From positions 147,612 through 211,611 of the forward strand of contig JAFDZA010000018.1 in NCBI GenBank assembly GCA_018267135.1: DNA of 64,000 nt, in the 5' to 3' direction. Of the stretch, positions 42,117 to 53,347 are shown one piece after another. The notes under the pieces are model-generated. The model ran no database searches, was not told where the DNA came from, and worked only from the letters and a program-made list of their open reading frames with translations. This DNA comes from Bacteroidota bacterium (GTDB taxonomy: Bacteria > Bacteroidota > Bacteroidia > Cytophagales > Cyclobacteriaceae). Each line of letters starts with the position of its first letter. The first letter of the stretch is position 1. A program made the position numbers and the translations under genes.

Positions 42117-42629
42117 TCATCGCAAGTAAACGGCTGCTTCTTTTCCGAGTTTTACCTCTACATGGTCGGTTAAAGTGGTAGCCAATTCATATCCCGAATA
42201 GGTAGGGATAATCGGGAAAAGCGTGTGGCTCCGGTTTACCAACACCGCTACTTCTATTTTTTTTACTTCAATCTCTAAAAAAGGTTTTAGCGCATACGCC
42301 AAGGTGCGGCCGGTATTTAATACATCATCTACCAATATAATTGTTTTCTTTTTTAGTTCAGCCGGAGGAGCATTTACCTTTACAGCACTTTGGGTCGGCA
42401 AAAATTTATCTAACGAAACACCGATCAGATTTACGCGGATGGGCGAAATTGTTTCGATCTGTTTTTGAATAAGCTTAGCCAATACAAAACCCTGGCCATC
42501 GATGCCGGCCAGTACAATCGTCTTCTCCGAAAAATTATTTTCATAAATCGCATAAGCAATCCGATGAATTTTTTGATTCAATTGTTTGGTATTGAGCACC
42601 AACGTTCCATCTATGGCAGCCGGGGTCAT
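42117..42629 (-). CDS. Phosphoribosyltransferase, PyrR-like
   Basis: A 170-residue type I phosphoribosyltransferase with the PRPP-binding loop IILVDDVLNTGRTLAYAL (about 96-113) and an N-terminal beta-alpha region (TIVLAGIDGQGFVLAKLIQK). Length and sequence resemble PyrR/uracil phosphoribosyltransferase-type proteins, but no pyr genes follow and no anti-terminator structure is apparent, so the substrate base remains open. Its ATG overlaps the stop of the Lrp-type regulator by four bases, linking the two to eno upstream. Confidence 0.88.
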   Translation of the reverse strand: MTPAAIDGTLVLNTKQLNQKIHRIAYAIYENNFSEKTIVLAGIDGQGFVLAKLIQKQIETISPIRVNLIGVSLDKFLPTQSAVKVNAPPAELKKKTIILVDDVLNTGRTLAYALKPFLEIEVKKIEVAVLVNRSHTLFPIIPTYSGYELATTLTDHVEVKLGKEAAVYLR

Positions 42630-43093
42630 GGCAGCGGAATAACGTGAGTATCTTTAATGGTTGATAGAATAATGGTTGACTGCATATTATCTACCATTTC
42701 TATATTAGTTATTTTTTCCAGCAATAAATTCTGATAGGCCGGAATATCGGGCGCCACTACTTTTAAAATAAAATCGGCTTGGCCGGTTACATGGTGGCAC
42801 TCCACTACTTCGGGTATGTGGGCAATGGCTTTGGTAAACTTGGCCATATTTTCTTTGTTATGTCCTTTTAAGGTAACCATTACAAATGTAGAAACACCCA
42901 GCCCAATACTCGCCATATCTACCACAGCATGGTAGCTTTTAATAACTCCTTGGGTTTCCAGTTTTTTTACACGCTCCAGGGTAGGTGCAGGCGAAAGCCC
43001 AATCTCTTGGGCTAGTTGTGCATTCGTAATATTAGAATTAATCTGAAGCAACTCTAATATTTTACGGTCGATCGAATCCAATTTCGCTTTCAT
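42626..43093 (-). CDS. Lrp/AsnC family transcriptional regulator
   Basis: A 155-residue regulator with N-terminal helix-turn-helix (SIDRKILELLQINSNITNAQ, LAQEIGLSPAPTLERVKKLE) and the C-terminal RAM ligand-binding fold (VSTFVMVTLKGHNKENMAKF, IPEVVECHHVTGQADFILKV). Lrp/AsnC proteins sense amino acids or related metabolites. It begins nine bases after the enolase stop and overlaps the phosphoribosyltransferase gene, giving an eno-lrp-prt unit. Confidence 0.94.
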   Translation of the reverse strand: MKAKLDSIDRKILELLQINSNITNAQLAQEIGLSPAPTLERVKKLETQGVIKSYHAVVDMASIGLGVSTFVMVTLKGHNKENMAKFTKAIAHIPEVVECHHVTGQADFILKVVAPDIPAYQNLLLEKITNIEMVDNMQSTIILSTIKDTHVIPLP

Positions 43094-43102
43094 ATGAGTG
43101 GG

Positions 43103-44386
<1,284 letters not shown>

Positions 44387-44433
44387 TTATAATTTTGATT
44401 GGAGGTTTTAAATTAATTTTTTGGGTTAGCTAA

Positions 44434-44441
44434 CAAAGATA
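44434..44441 (-). promoter_or_regulatory. -7 promoter element of eno
   Basis: TATCTTTG on the minus strand matches the consensus exactly and lies 54 bases before the enolase ATG. The -33 region is less clear. Confidence 0.6.
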
Positions 44442-44604
44442 GCAATGAACCTTTTGGATTTATGGATAAAGATAAAAGGTTAGCCTGATACTTTTACACC
44501 TTCTTTTTTATAAACCGACCGGATAATAAAAAATACATTATGCAAACCTTTGCGTTTGGCGTTAAATAAAGCCTATCTCGCAACGAGAAATAAAAATAGA
44601 GGGA

Positions 44605-45690
44605 TCAGGGGTTGATCATTTCGATGAACTGATCGAACAAATACCTTGAATCATGCGGGCCGGGCGATGCCTCCGGATGATATTGCACCGAAAATATTTT
44701 TTTGTTTTTTAAACGAATACCCATAATGGTGTCATCATTAAGATGAAGGTGTGTTACTTCTACCTCCGGATGTTTATCCAGGTTTTCATTCTTTATTGCA
44801 AAGCCATGGTTTTGTGAAGTCATCTCGCCCAGGCCGGTAAGTAGGTTTTTTACCGGATGGTTTAGTCCGCGGTGGCCATGGTGCATTTTAAATGTAGAAA
44901 GCCCTACAGCTAAGGCAAGTAATTGATGTCCCAGGCAAATACCGAACACCGGTTTATCTAATGCAATAATTTTTTTTACCGTATCAATGGCATAGCCCAT
45001 CACCGAAGGATCACCGGGGCCGTTTGAAAGGAAGTAAGCATGTGGTGCCCACTTTTCCATTTCACTTACCGGTGTCTTGGCCGGAAAAACTTGCACATAA
45101 CATCCGCGGGCCGTCAGGTTTCGTAAAATATTTATCTTAATCCCAAAATCCAGGGCTGCTACTTTAATGGGGGCCGATACGTTTCCTACAAAATAAGACT
45201 TGTTGGTACTTACTACTGACGATAACTCAAGGCCATCCATCGAAGGAATTTTTTTCAACTCTTCTTTTAGTTGTTCGGGTGTATGTTCGGACGAAATGAT
45301 GGCGTTCATAGCACCCTTATTGCGCAGATGACGTACCAGTTTTCGAGTATCTATATTGGAGATACCTACCACCTGGTGTTTTTCAAAATATTCTTGCAAA
45401 CTTTCTTTCGATGCCTTCCGGCTGTACTCGTTGGAGAATTCATTTACCACCACCCCACTGATTTGCGGATGAGCCGATTCTTGTTCATCTTCTACTGTAC
45501 CATAGTTGCCAATATGGGCCGCTGTGTTCACTACAATTTGGCCATAATATGAAGGATCTGTATAGATTTCTTCGTAGCCGGTCATTCCGGTATTAAAGCA
45601 AATTTCTCCACCAGATGTACCTCGTTTGCCAATCGGTTTTCCTTGTAACAGAAGGCCATCAGCCAATAAGAGGTACGCTTTGTCAGTCAT
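44605..45690 (-). CDS. carA: Carbamoyl-phosphate synthase small subunit
   Basis: CarA is the glutaminase subunit that supplies ammonia for carbamoyl phosphate (arginine and pyrimidine synthesis). The 361-residue product has the small-chain N-terminal domain (YLLLADGLLLQGKPIGKRGT, GEICFNTGMTGYEEIYTDPS) and a class I glutamine amidotransferase domain with the triad: Cys in FGICLGHQLLALAVG, His and Glu in YHPEASPGPHDSRYLF. carB is not in the window. It lies between rplQ and eno on the same strand, with a terminator separating it from the ribosomal operon. Confidence 0.97.
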   Translation of the reverse strand: MTDKAYLLLADGLLLQGKPIGKRGTSGGEICFNTGMTGYEEIYTDPSYYGQIVVNTAAHIGNYGTVEDEQESAHPQISGVVVNEFSNEYSRKASKESLQEYFEKHQVVGISNIDTRKLVRHLRNKGAMNAIISSEHTPEQLKEELKKIPSMDGLELSSVVSTNKSYFVGNVSAPIKVAALDFGIKINILRNLTARGCYVQVFPAKTPVSEMEKWAPHAYFLSNGPGDPSVMGYAIDTVKKIIALDKPVFGICLGHQLLALAVGLSTFKMHHGHRGLNHPVKNLLTGLGEMTSQNHGFAIKNENLDKHPEVEVTHLHLNDDTIMGIRLKNKKIFSVQYHPEASPGPHDSRYLFDQFIEMINP

Positions 45691-45710
45691 AAAAATCGAA
45701 TGTGGTGGGG

Positions 45711-45718
45711 CAAAATTA
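45711..45718 (-). promoter_or_regulatory. -7 promoter element of carA
   Basis: TAATTTTG on the minus strand, 21 bases before the carA ATG, fits TAnnTTTG. It lies just past the ribosomal-operon terminator, so carA probably has its own start. A -33 box is not evident. Confidence 0.5.
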
Positions 45719-45751
45719 ATAAACTCTATCGGCTAATTGTGCTATGAAATA

Positions 45752-45785
45752 AAAAAGGGATTGAACCGAAATTCAATCCCTTTTT
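45752..45785 (-). terminator. Terminator of the ribosomal operon
   Basis: GGGATTGAA (45757-45765) and TTCAATCCC (45772-45780) with flanking A/T runs form a perfect 14-bp stem, followed on the minus strand by a T run. It lies 23 bases after the rplQ stop and ends the rplC-rplQ operon. Confidence 0.92.
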
Positions 45786-45807
45786 ATAAATACCAGTAAG
45801 GTTCAAC

Positions 45808-46323
45808 CTATTCTTCTTTTTTAGTTTTCTTAGCCTTCTTCGGCTTTTCTTCTTTAGCCTCAGCCACGGCTGTTTCAGAAGCTGGAGTAGTCTCTTCCTT
45901 CTTTCCTTTTCCGCTTCTGCGGGTTCGGCCTTTTTTGGCAGTGCCGTCTTTTTTGTAAAGATCGTTAAAATCAACTAACTCCATCAAGCACATATCTGCG
46001 GCATCGCCTAAGCGCACATCGCTTAGTTTAATAATCCTTGTATATCCACCCGGGCGCTCGGCCGTGCGGCCCGCCACTTCACCAAATAATGATTTTACCG
46101 ATTCCTTATTTTGAAGGTAAGCAAACACTGTTCTGCGCGAATGGGTTGAGTCTGTCTTGGCCTTGGTAATCAAGGGTTCTACATACTTGCGCAATGCTTT
46201 AGCTTTGGCCACTGTAGTGGTGATCCGCTTATTGAGGATCAGCGATGAGGCCAGGTTGGAAAGCAGCGCATGACGATGGGCTGATGTCCTTCCTAAATGA
46301 TTTACTTTCTTTCCGTGTCTCAT
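45808..46323 (-). CDS. rplQ: 50S ribosomal protein bL17 with charged tail
   Basis: bL17 of the large subunit, near the exit tunnel. The core ([23 protein letters not shown]-type helices, [20 protein letters not shown]) covers about 1-125. A further 45 residues, rich in Lys, Glu and Ala ([20 protein letters not shown] and similar), extend well beyond the usual 115-130 residues. Such low-complexity tails are known in Bacteroidota ribosomal proteins; their purpose here is unknown. It is the last gene of the operon, adjoining rpoA. Confidence 0.97.
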   Translation of the reverse strand: MRHGKKVNHLGRTSAHRHALLSNLASSLILNKRITTTVAKAKALRKYVEPLITKAKTDSTHSRRTVFAYLQNKESVKSLFGEVAGRTAERPGGYTRIIKLSDVRLGDAADMCLMELVDFNDLYKKDGTAKKGRTRRSGKGKKEETTPASETAVAEAKEEKPKKAKKTKKEE

Positions 46324-47312
46324 TACTCTTCGTCTAATTTATATTTACCAAGGTCCATTCCGAAAGTCAGGTTTTTATCGGCTACCAATTGTTCTAATTC
46401 GGCCAACGATTTTTTACCAAAATTTCTGAACTTCATCATATCTGAAATATCCAGTTGAACTAAGTCGCCCAATGTTTTTACATCGGCTGCTTTCAGGCAG
46501 TTGTAAGCGCGTACTGAAAGATCGAGGTCGTGTAATTGGGTTTTTAATAGCTTGCGCATGTGCAGCATTTCTTCGTCCACCTGCTCTACTTCGCTATCTT
46601 TGGTTGTTTCCAGTTCAATTGATTTATCCGAAAACAAGCGGAAGTGCTGAATCAAAATAAAGGCTGCGCCTTCCAAAGCTTTCTCAGGGTGAATCGAGCC
46701 ATCCGTTTCAATTTCTACCGTTAGTTTTTCATAGTCCGTTTTTTGTTCAACACGGGTATTTTCTACGCTGTATTTTACATTTTTAACGGGGGTGAAGATG
46801 GCATCAATCGGAATAAAACCAAACACCTGCTCATTGGGTTTGTTTTCTTCTGCCGGAAGGTAGCCGCGTCCTTTTTCAACAGTCAATTCAACTTCAAAAT
46901 GAACCGATTCATCCAGATTGCAGATTACGTGGTCAGCATTCAATACTTCAAAACCAGACGTAAACTTGGCAATGTCGCTGGCTTTAAATTGCTTTTGCTT
47001 TTTAATGCTAACCGTTACTTTGCTTTCGTTGGTTTCGCCTACTTTACGAAGACGCACTTGTTTCAAATTCAGTATAATCTCAGAAACATCTTCTACCACT
47101 CCTTCAATGGTAGAAAACTCGTGCAATACTCCCGGCAGTTTAATTCCGGTAATGGCATACCCTTCCAGTGAAGACAATAAAATTCTTCTTAACGCATTGC
47201 CGATCGTTACACCGTATCCTTTCTCCAAAGGCTTGAAGGTGAAGAAACCATGGAAATCATCCGATTTTTCCATCACCACTTTATCCGGCATTTGAAATGC
47301 TAATATTGACAT
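46323..47312 (-). CDS. rpoA: DNA-directed RNA polymerase subunit alpha
   Basis: The alpha subunit starts polymerase assembly and contacts upstream promoter DNA. The 329-residue product has the N-terminal dimerisation domain ([29 protein letters not shown]), a linker and the C-terminal domain ([39 protein letters not shown]). Length is normal. Its stop abuts the rplQ start in the order rpsD-rpoA-rplQ. Confidence 0.98.
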   Translation of the reverse strand: MSILAFQMPDKVVMEKSDDFHGFFTFKPLEKGYGVTIGNALRRILLSSLEGYAITGIKLPGVLHEFSTIEGVVEDVSEIILNLKQVRLRKVGETNESKVTVSIKKQKQFKASDIAKFTSGFEVLNADHVICNLDESVHFEVELTVEKGRGYLPAEENKPNEQVFGFIPIDAIFTPVKNVKYSVENTRVEQKTDYEKLTVEIETDGSIHPEKALEGAAFILIQHFRLFSDKSIELETTKDSEVEQVDEEMLHMRKLLKTQLHDLDLSVRAYNCLKAADVKTLGDLVQLDISDMMKFRNFGKKSLAELEQLVADKNLTFGMDLGKYKLDEE

Positions 47313-47338
47313 ACGTTTATTACTTTTTGTTTCAACTA

Positions 47339-47944
47339 TTATTTTGAGTACAATTCAACGATCAATTGCTCGTTGATGTTTTCAGGGATTTCCTCGCGTG
47401 GAGGGAGATTGATAATCTTCCCTTCCAACTCTTTCGTATCCCACTCCAGCCAGTTATATTTTTTGGCCGTATTAATGGATACGGAGTTAGCGATTGTTTC
47501 CAATGATTTAGATTTTTCGCGCACAGCAACTTTATCTCCGGGCCGTAATTGAAACGAGGGGATTCCCACCACGGCTCCATTTACGGTAATGTGTTTATGC
47601 ACCACCAACTGGCGCGCGGCTCTTCGCGTAGGGGCAACACCCAGACGGTAAATGGTATTATCCAAACGAGCTTCCAGCATCTGCAACAACACTTCGCCCG
47701 TAACACCTTTTTTACGTGATGCTTTTACAAAGGTATTGGCAAACTGGCGCTCTAACACACCATAGATATATTTGGCTTTTTGCTTTTCAGCTAACTGCAT
47801 TGCATACTCGGAAAGTTTTCTTTTCTTGGTTTTGCCATGCTGCCCGGGAGCATAATTTTTCTTTGCCAGAACTTTACTTTCGCCCATAACAGGCTCATTA
47901 AATTTTCTGGAAATTCTAACCTTCGGTCCAGTGTATCGCGCCAT
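47339..47944 (-). CDS. rpsD: 30S ribosomal protein uS4
   Basis: uS4 binds 16S rRNA early in small-subunit assembly. The 201-residue product starts [20 protein letters not shown] and has the S4 RNA-binding domain ([40 protein letters not shown]). No zinc-binding cysteines are present in the N-terminal region, so it is the cysteine-free type. It lies between rpsK and rpoA; uS4 often represses the alpha operon, but no target structure was identified here. Confidence 0.98.
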   Translation of the reverse strand: MARYTGPKVRISRKFNEPVMGESKVLAKKNYAPGQHGKTKKRKLSEYAMQLAEKQKAKYIYGVLERQFANTFVKASRKKGVTGEVLLQMLEARLDNTIYRLGVAPTRRAARQLVVHKHITVNGAVVGIPSFQLRPGDKVAVREKSKSLETIANSVSINTAKKYNWLEWDTKELEGKIINLPPREEIPENINEQLIVELYSK

Positions 47945-48027
47945 GTTCTTTATTATTGATTTTAGATTTTTGATGTCGGATGCTGATCTTCCACCATTAA
48001 TCGTTTAACTCGTTTTTAATTTATTCC

Positions 48028-48435
48028 TTATACTCTTCTTTTCTTAGGTGGCCGGCATCCATTGTGCGGCAATGGCGTAACATCTTTAATAATTGTTACT
48101 TCAATACCAGCTGCTTGTATGCTGCGTATGGCCGACTCACGACCTGCGCCCGGCCCTTTTACAAACACTTCTACTTTGCGAAGCCCTTGCTCAAAAGCCT
48201 TCGTGGCGGCTTCCTGAGCAGCCACTAGCGCAGCATAAGGGGTGTTTTTCTTAGAGCCCTTAAAGCCCATTTTCCCGGCCGATGCCCACGCCACTACCTG
48301 ACCTGTACTGTTAGTCAGCGAGATAATAATGTTGTTGAAGGTAGCCTGAATATGAGCCTGCCCCATGGTTTCTACCACCACGGTGCGCTTCTTGCTCTTA
48401 TCTTTTTTCTTTTCTGCTACTGGTGCTGTTGCCAT
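48028..48435 (-). CDS. rpsK: 30S ribosomal protein uS11
   Basis: uS11 lies on the platform of the small subunit. The 135-residue product has a short Lys-rich N-terminal extension ([20 protein letters not shown]) before the core ([70 protein letters not shown]). Length is slightly above the usual 127-130. It follows rpsM by 22 bases. Confidence 0.98.
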   Translation of the reverse strand: MATAPVAEKKKDKSKKRTVVVETMGQAHIQATFNNIIISLTNSTGQVVAWASAGKMGFKGSKKNTPYAALVAAQEAATKAFEQGLRKVEVFVKGPGAGRESAIRSIQAAGIEVTIIKDVTPLPHNGCRPPKKRRV

Positions 48436-48457
48436 ACGAAAAGTATTATAGTTTCAA

Positions 48458-48838
48458 TTATCCTTTAGTTGCTTTTTTCTTGTTTGCCACGGTCTTGCGT
48501 TTTCCTTTCCGAGTACGGGCGTTATTTTTCGTAGTCTGGCCACGTACCGGCAGCCCCCTACGATGGCGAAGGCCACGGTAACAACCGATATCCATCAGGC
48601 GCTTAATGCTCAACTGAACTTCCGATTTAAGGGATCCTTCAATACGGAAATTCTCACTGATGATTGAGCGAATCGCGTTCGATTCTTCGTCATTCCAGTC
48701 TTTCACTTTCTTATCGAAACTAATGTTAGCCTGGCTGAGAATTTTTTGCGCTGACCTGCGGCCAATGCCAAAAATATACGTGAGGCCTATTTCGCCCCGC
48801 TTGTTATCCGGAATGTCAACACCTGCAATACGTGCCAT
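48458..48838 (-). CDS. rpsM: 30S ribosomal protein uS13
   Basis: uS13 forms part of the intersubunit bridge at the head. The 126-residue product has the helix-two-turn-helix region ([40 protein letters not shown]) and the basic tail ([38 protein letters not shown]). It follows rpmJ with no gap beyond two bases. Confidence 0.98.
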   Translation of the reverse strand: MARIAGVDIPDNKRGEIGLTYIFGIGRRSAQKILSQANISFDKKVKDWNDEESNAIRSIISENFRIEGSLKSEVQLSIKRLMDIGCYRGLRHRRGLPVRGQTTKNNARTRKGKRKTVANKKKATKG

Positions 48839-48840
48839 AA

Positions 48841-48957
48841 TTATCCTTGTCTTTGTTTATACCTTGGATTTTTTTTGTTGATTACATACAACTTGCCTTT
48901 GCGCCTGATGATCTTACAATCCGCGCTCCGTTTTTTTATTGATGCTCTTACTTTCAT
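48841..48957 (-). CDS. rpmJ: 50S ribosomal protein bL36, cysteine-poor form
   Basis: A 38-residue protein too short for most gene finders: [20 protein letters not shown], then [18 protein letters not shown]. The classical zinc-binding bL36 has Cys at 11, 14 and 27 and His at 33. Here only Cys14 is left; the others are Ser, Asn and Tyr. It is therefore the zinc-free type. Position between infA and rpsM is canonical. Confidence 0.95.
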   Translation of the reverse strand: MKVRASIKKRSADCKIIRRKGKLYVINKKNPRYKQRQG

Positions 48958-48959
48958 AA

Positions 48960-49178
48960 CTACTTATATCTAAAAGTTATTCTGCCTTTGGTTAAATCAT
49001 AAGGCGACATTTCCAGCTTTACTTTATCGCCCGGTAAAATACGGATGTAGTGCATCCGCATCTTGCCCGAAATATGCGCCAACACTTCGTGCCCGTTTTC
49101 CAATTGCACTCTAAACATCGCATTGGAAAGTGCTTCGAGTATCGTTCCGTCTTGCTCTATTGACTTTTGTTTCGCCAT
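48960..49178 (-). CDS. infA: Translation initiation factor IF-1
   Basis: IF-1 binds the ribosomal A site during initiation. The 72-residue OB-fold product has the family sequence [71 protein letters not shown]. The start overlaps the 3' end of map by 22 bases and rpmJ follows within two bases, so the three are tightly coupled. Confidence 0.98.
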   Translation of the reverse strand: MAKQKSIEQDGTILEALSNAMFRVQLENGHEVLAHISGKMRMHYIRILPGDKVKLEMSPYDLTKGRITFRYK

Positions 49179-49951
49179 TTGAACTGATAACTTTCTTCGA
49201 TATACTCGTGTGTTGTTACTATTTCTGTTCTATCCTTAAAAACCGCTATCGTGTGCTCATAGTGAGCAGACGGTTTACGGTCATTTGTTCTTATCGTCCA
49301 TCCATCTTTTTCCTGCACTACATTTTTAGAGCCCATATTGATCATAGGCTCAATGGCAAATACCATTCCTTCCTTGATCAGGGGGCCTTTTCCCCGTTTT
49401 CCGTAGTTGGGCACTTCCGGATCTTCGTGCAGATCGCGTCCTACACCATGTCCCACTAATTCTCTCACCACTCCATATCCAAATTGCTCTACAAAATGCT
49501 GAATGGCAAAACTTACATCGCCAATCCGATTACCTGGTTTTGCCTGAGCTATTCCGAGGTAAAGAGATTCGTACGTTCGGCTCAGCAATTTCAAAACTTC
49601 CTCGCTCGCACCCTCCAGCGGATACGTATAAGCTGAGTCGCTATGATAACCGTTGTACTTCACCCCGCAATCTATCGACACAATATCTCCTTCGCGCAAC
49701 TCATATTCATTCGGAATGCCGTGCACCACTACTTCGTTTACCGAAATGCAGAGTGCGGCCGGATACCCTCTATAATTTTTAAACGATGGCCGCCCGCCAC
49801 AGTCTTGTATGTAATCGTCTGCAATCTTGTCGAGGTCTTTTGTTTTCACTCCCGGCCTGATGGCCTTGGCTACTTCCGCATGCGCCTTGCCCAAAATCTG
49901 GGCACTCGCCTTAATAACTTCAACTTCCTTTTCAGACTTGTAATGAATCAT
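49157..49951 (-). CDS. map: Methionine aminopeptidase, type I
   Basis: Map removes the N-terminal methionine from new proteins. The 264-residue product has the type I layout with all five metal ligands: Asp in [20 protein letters not shown] (two), His in [18 protein letters not shown], Glu in [14 protein letters not shown] and Glu in HYEHTIAVF. It lies between secY and infA, its usual place in this phylum; no adk gene is present between secY and map. Confidence 0.97.
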   Translation of the reverse strand: MIHYKSEKEVEVIKASAQILGKAHAEVAKAIRPGVKTKDLDKIADDYIQDCGGRPSFKNYRGYPAALCISVNEVVVHGIPNEYELREGDIVSIDCGVKYNGYHSDSAYTYPLEGASEEVLKLLSRTYESLYLGIAQAKPGNRIGDVSFAIQHFVEQFGYGVVRELVGHGVGRDLHEDPEVPNYGKRGKGPLIKEGMVFAIEPMINMGSKNVVQEKDGWTIRTNDRKPSAHYEHTIAVFKDRTEIVTTHEYIEESYQFKWRNKSQ

Positions 49952-49957
49952 TCAAAA

Positions 49958-51268
49958 TCAAGCCGCTGCAAACTGAGAACGTCCTTTTACTCGCCCCGAT
50001 TTCATCATACCTTCATAGTGACGCATCAGTAAATAGCTTTCTATTTGCTGTAACGTATCCAGCACAACACCCACCAAAATGAGCAGCGATGTGCCTCCAT
50101 AGAAGTAAGCAAAATTCTGTTTGATGCCAGCCAACACGGCAAAGGCCGGGAGGATAGCTACAATAGCCAAGAAAATTGCACCGGGTAACGTGATCTTTGA
50201 TAAAATCGCGTCAATAAATTCAGAGGTCGGTTTACCGGGCTTAATGCCGGGTATAAAACCCCCATTTCTTTTCAGGTTATCAGCAATATCATTAGATGGT
50301 ACTGTAATAGCCGTATAGAAAAAAGTAAATATGATAATCAACGAGGCAAACAATAAATTGTATTGCCAGGAAGTGAAATCTGAAAACGTAGTACCTACGT
50401 AGGCTGCCAAATCATTTTCTCTCCAGATGCTGGCCATCAATGGAGGAATAAACATCAAAGCTTGAGCAAAGATAATGGGCATTACCCCGGCTGAGTTTAA
50501 TTTCAAAGGGATAAAGTCTCTTTTCCCTCCATAAAGCTTATTGCCTACCACCTGCTTGGCATATTGAATAGGAATTTTCCGGGCAGCTTGGGTCAGGGCA
50601 ATTACCCCAATTACCACAAAGAACAGACTGAGGAATTCGATAATCAAACGCAGGGCACCGGTTAAAGCTTTATCTTGTGCCTCCTGAATAATGGCAACCG
50701 GGAAACGGGATACAATCCCTATCATAATTAACATACTGATGCCGTTGCCAATTCCTTTATCTGTAATACGCTCACCCAGCCACATGCAAAACATCGTTCC
50801 GGCTACGATGATAACCATCGAAGAAAGAGTATAAAACATGCCCGGCTGAATGATGGCTTCCGGGTTTACAATAGATCTCAGATAACCAAACGATTGGGCT
50901 GCGGTAATCAAAATAGTGAGCACACGGGTAAACTGATTCAATTTTTTTCTTCCGCTTTCGCCTTCTTTTTGAAGTTTAGTAAAGTGTGGAACAGCTACCG
51001 TAAGCAACTGAACTACAATGGAGGCTGAAATGTACGGCATGATACCCAGCGCAAAAACAGAGGCCCGGGTAAACGATCCGCCTAAAAAAGTATTCAGCAG
51101 ATCAAAGATACCACCTTGGTTTCCGGTTAATTTATTAGCATCTATACCCGGCAACACAATGTATGATCCTAACCGGAATATCACCAAATAGCCCATCGTG
51201 TTAAGAATCCTTACACGAAGGTCTTCAATGGAAAAGATGTTCTTTATGGTGGTGAAAAAACGTTTCAT
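49958..51268 (-). CDS. secY: Protein translocase subunit SecY
   Basis: SecY is the channel of the general secretory pathway in the inner membrane. The 436-residue product has ten membrane segments and family landmarks: VFRLGSYIVLPGIDANKL near the N-terminus, the plug region GGIFDLLNTFLGGSFTRAS, ALGIMPYISASIVVQLLTVA, LTQAARKIPIQYAKQV, and LPGAIFLAIVAILPAF. The start overlaps the rplO stop by one base. Confidence 0.98.
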   Translation of the reverse strand: MKRFFTTIKNIFSIEDLRVRILNTMGYLVIFRLGSYIVLPGIDANKLTGNQGGIFDLLNTFLGGSFTRASVFALGIMPYISASIVVQLLTVAVPHFTKLQKEGESGRKKLNQFTRVLTILITAAQSFGYLRSIVNPEAIIQPGMFYTLSSMVIIVAGTMFCMWLGERITDKGIGNGISMLIMIGIVSRFPVAIIQEAQDKALTGALRLIIEFLSLFFVVIGVIALTQAARKIPIQYAKQVVGNKLYGGKRDFIPLKLNSAGVMPIIFAQALMFIPPLMASIWRENDLAAYVGTTFSDFTSWQYNLLFASLIIIFTFFYTAITVPSNDIADNLKRNGGFIPGIKPGKPTSEFIDAILSKITLPGAIFLAIVAILPAFAVLAGIKQNFAYFYGGTSLLILVGVVLDTLQQIESYLLMRHYEGMMKSGRVKGRSQFAAA

Positions 51269-51714
51269 TATTTAACGATAGTCACGCTGCCGCCAGCGGT
51301 TTCAATTGCTTTAGTTGCCGTAGCCGAGAAGGCATGTGCTTCTACCGCTACTTTTGATTTTAACTCACCTCTTCCTAAAATTTTTACTTTGTCTTTTTTG
51401 CCGACAATCCCGTTGTCGTACATCATCTGAAGATTTATGGAAGCCGCGTTGGTCTTTTTAATCAATTCTTCTAGCGTATCCAGATTAATTGGTTTGTAGT
51501 AAATCTTCTCATTATTCTTAAATCCAAATTTGGGAACACGTCTCTGCAAAGGCATCTGTCCACCTTCAAAGCCGATTTTTTTATGGTATCCTGAACGCGA
51601 TTGTGCTCCTTTATGTCCACGGCCGGCCGTACTACCACCACTTCCCTGCCCGCGGCCTCTCCGCTTATTATTTTTGGTTGAACCTTCTGCCGGTTTCAAT
51701 GTGTGCAACTTCAT
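51268..51714 (-). CDS. rplO: 50S ribosomal protein uL15
   Basis: uL15, a late-assembly large-subunit protein. The 148-residue product has the long Gly/Arg-rich N-terminal tail (KNNKRRGRGQGSGGSTAGRG, HKGAQSRSGYHKKIGFEGGQ, MPLQRRVPKFGF) and a globular C-terminal domain (AHAFSATATKAIETAGGSVT). It lies between rpmD and secY in spc-operon order. Confidence 0.98.
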   Translation of the reverse strand: MKLHTLKPAEGSTKNNKRRGRGQGSGGSTAGRGHKGAQSRSGYHKKIGFEGGQMPLQRRVPKFGFKNNEKIYYKPINLDTLEELIKKTNAASINLQMMYDNGIVGKKDKVKILGRGELKSKVAVEAHAFSATATKAIETAGGSVTIVK

Positions 51715-51715
51715 A

Positions 51716-51895
51716 TTATAAAGTGGTTACGCTCACTAAATGATTTACTTTTTTTACCATCCCTTCAATCTGCGGAGTATATTCCACTTCAACGGATGAA
51801 TGAATTCGGCCTAAACCCAACGATTGAATAGTTTTCAACTGAGTGGCCGGTTTTTTTATGGTACTGCGGATCTGGGTAATTTTCACTTTTGCCAT
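51716..51895 (-). CDS. rpmD: 50S ribosomal protein uL30
   Basis: A 59-residue protein read directly from the sequence: MAKVKITQIRSTIKKPATQL, KTIQSLGLGRIHSSVEVEYT, PQIEGMVKKVNHLVSVTTL. The pattern K-x-T-Q-IRS-x-I and LGLGRI-x-S are typical of uL30. Start ATG 51895 lies five bases after rpsE; the stop is TAA at 51716-51718, just before rplO. It is just below common length cut-offs for gene calling. Confidence 0.96.
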   Translation of the reverse strand: MAKVKITQIRSTIKKPATQLKTIQSLGLGRIHSSVEVEYTPQIEGMVKKVNHLVSVTTL

Positions 51896-51900
51896 ACTGC

Positions 51901-52419
51901 TTATCCGTTAAATACTTTCGATAAAGAAATACCGCGATTGCGGGCAATCGTCTGTGGATCGCGCATGGTGGTCAATGCTTTAAAAGTAGCCTTCACCACG
52001 TTATGTGGGTTAGACGAGCCTTTCGATTTTGCCAACACATTGTGTACGCCTGCGCTTTCCAACACGGCACGCATGGCACCTCCGGCAATTACACCTGTAC
52101 CGGGAGAAGCCGGTTTTAATAACACAAAACCTCCGCCAAATTTCCCTAACGATTCGTGAGGTACCGTACCTTTAATAATAGGCACTTTTACCAGGTGCTT
52201 CTTGGCATCATCTATGCCTTTGGTGATGGCATCGGTTACTTCATTGGCTTTGCCTAATCCGTAGCCTACCACTCCGTTGCCATCGCCTACCACCACAATG
52301 GCTGCGAAGCTAAACCTGCGTCCACCTTTCACCACTTTTGCCACACGCTGAATTGCGACTACTTTTTCTTTTAAGTCAATCTCGCTGGCCTTAACTGTGC
52401 TGACGTTGCTCTGTGTCAT
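51901..52419 (-). CDS. rpsE: 30S ribosomal protein uS5
   Basis: uS5 contributes to decoding accuracy and mRNA entry. The 172-residue product has the S5 double-stranded RNA-binding domain ([40 protein letters not shown]) and C-terminal part ([40 protein letters not shown]). Order rplR-rpsE-rpmD is canonical. Confidence 0.98.
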   Translation of the reverse strand: MTQSNVSTVKASEIDLKEKVVAIQRVAKVVKGGRRFSFAAIVVVGDGNGVVGYGLGKANEVTDAITKGIDDAKKHLVKVPIIKGTVPHESLGKFGGGFVLLKPASPGTGVIAGGAMRAVLESAGVHNVLAKSKGSSNPHNVVKATFKALTTMRDPQTIARNRGISLSKVFNG

Positions 52420-52424
52420 TCGTT

Positions 52425-52769
52425 TTAAAATTTTAAACCGCCTTCTCTGGCTCCATCGGCCAAAGCTTTTACGTTTCCGTGATACAAATAACCATTCCGA
52501 TCAAAAACTATTTGCGTAATTCCCGCAGCAATAGTCTTTTCGGCAATTTTTTTTCCAACTTCTTTCGATACGTTCTGATTTACTCCTTTCAGATCATACT
52601 CTTTTGAAGAAGCGGCCGTGAGTGTACAACCTTTCGTATCATCTATTACTTGCGCATAGATGGCCGAATTGCTTTTAAAAACTGAAAGCCTTGGCCGGGC
52701 CGATGTGCCTTCAATTTTATGGCGGATGCTCAGTTTAATCCGCTTTCTCCTGTCTTTAATATTTGGCAT
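52425..52769 (-). CDS. rplR: 50S ribosomal protein uL18
   Basis: uL18 binds 5S rRNA together with uL5. The 114-residue product has the expected core: [67 protein letters not shown]. It follows rplF by five bases and precedes rpsE by five. Confidence 0.98.
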   Translation of the reverse strand: MPNIKDRRKRIKLSIRHKIEGTSARPRLSVFKSNSAIYAQVIDDTKGCTLTAASSKEYDLKGVNQNVSKEVGKKIAEKTIAAGITQIVFDRNGYLYHGNVKALADGAREGGLKF

Positions 52770-52774
52770 AACTA

Positions 52775-53335
52775 TTACGCTTTAGCGGCTGCTTTTCCAG
52801 CTTTTCTACGAACATACTCACCCACAAACCGAATCCCTTTTCCTTTGTAAGGTTCTACCGGCCTAAGTGATTTTATTTTGGCGGCCACCTGGCCGATCAA
52901 CTGCTTATCGGTTCCTTCTAAAATAATCATGGGGTTTTGACCCTTTTCCTGAACAGCCTGAACTTTCAATTCAGACGGAACGGCCATAATCAAACTGTGC
53001 GAGTAGCCCAAACTTAAATCTAACACATTCCCTTGCGCTGTTGCTTTGTACCCCACTCCAATCACTTCTAATTCTCTGCGGTAGCCTTTGCTTACTCCCT
53101 CCACCATGTTCGCTATAAGCGAACGGTACAGGCCATGCATGGCTTTGTGTCTTTTTTGTTCAGTGGGACGTTGCACCGTTACTTTGCCTTCTTCTAAATC
53201 TATTTTGAAATCGGCATCAATGGCTTGCTTCAACTCGCCTTTAGGACCTTTTACGGTTACTTTATGATCTGCTTCCGAAAAGGTGCACGTAACACCTTTT
53301 GGTAAACTAATGGGTAATCTTCCTATTCGTGACAT
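52775..53335 (-). CDS. rplF: 50S ribosomal protein uL6
   Basis: uL6 lies near the factor-binding site. The 186-residue product shows the duplicated uL6 fold: MSRIGRLPISLPKGVTCTFS, VTVKGPKGELKQAID, and, in the second domain, YKATAQGNVLDLSLGYSHSL with the end PYKGKGIRFVGEYVRRKAGK. It is 12 bases after rpsH. Confidence 0.98.
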   Translation of the reverse strand: MSRIGRLPISLPKGVTCTFSEADHKVTVKGPKGELKQAIDADFKIDLEEGKVTVQRPTEQKRHKAMHGLYRSLIANMVEGVSKGYRRELEVIGVGYKATAQGNVLDLSLGYSHSLIMAVPSELKVQAVQEKGQNPMIILEGTDKQLIGQVAAKIKSLRPVEPYKGKGIRFVGEYVRRKAGKAAAKA

Positions 53336-53347
53336 GGTTTCGCTCGA

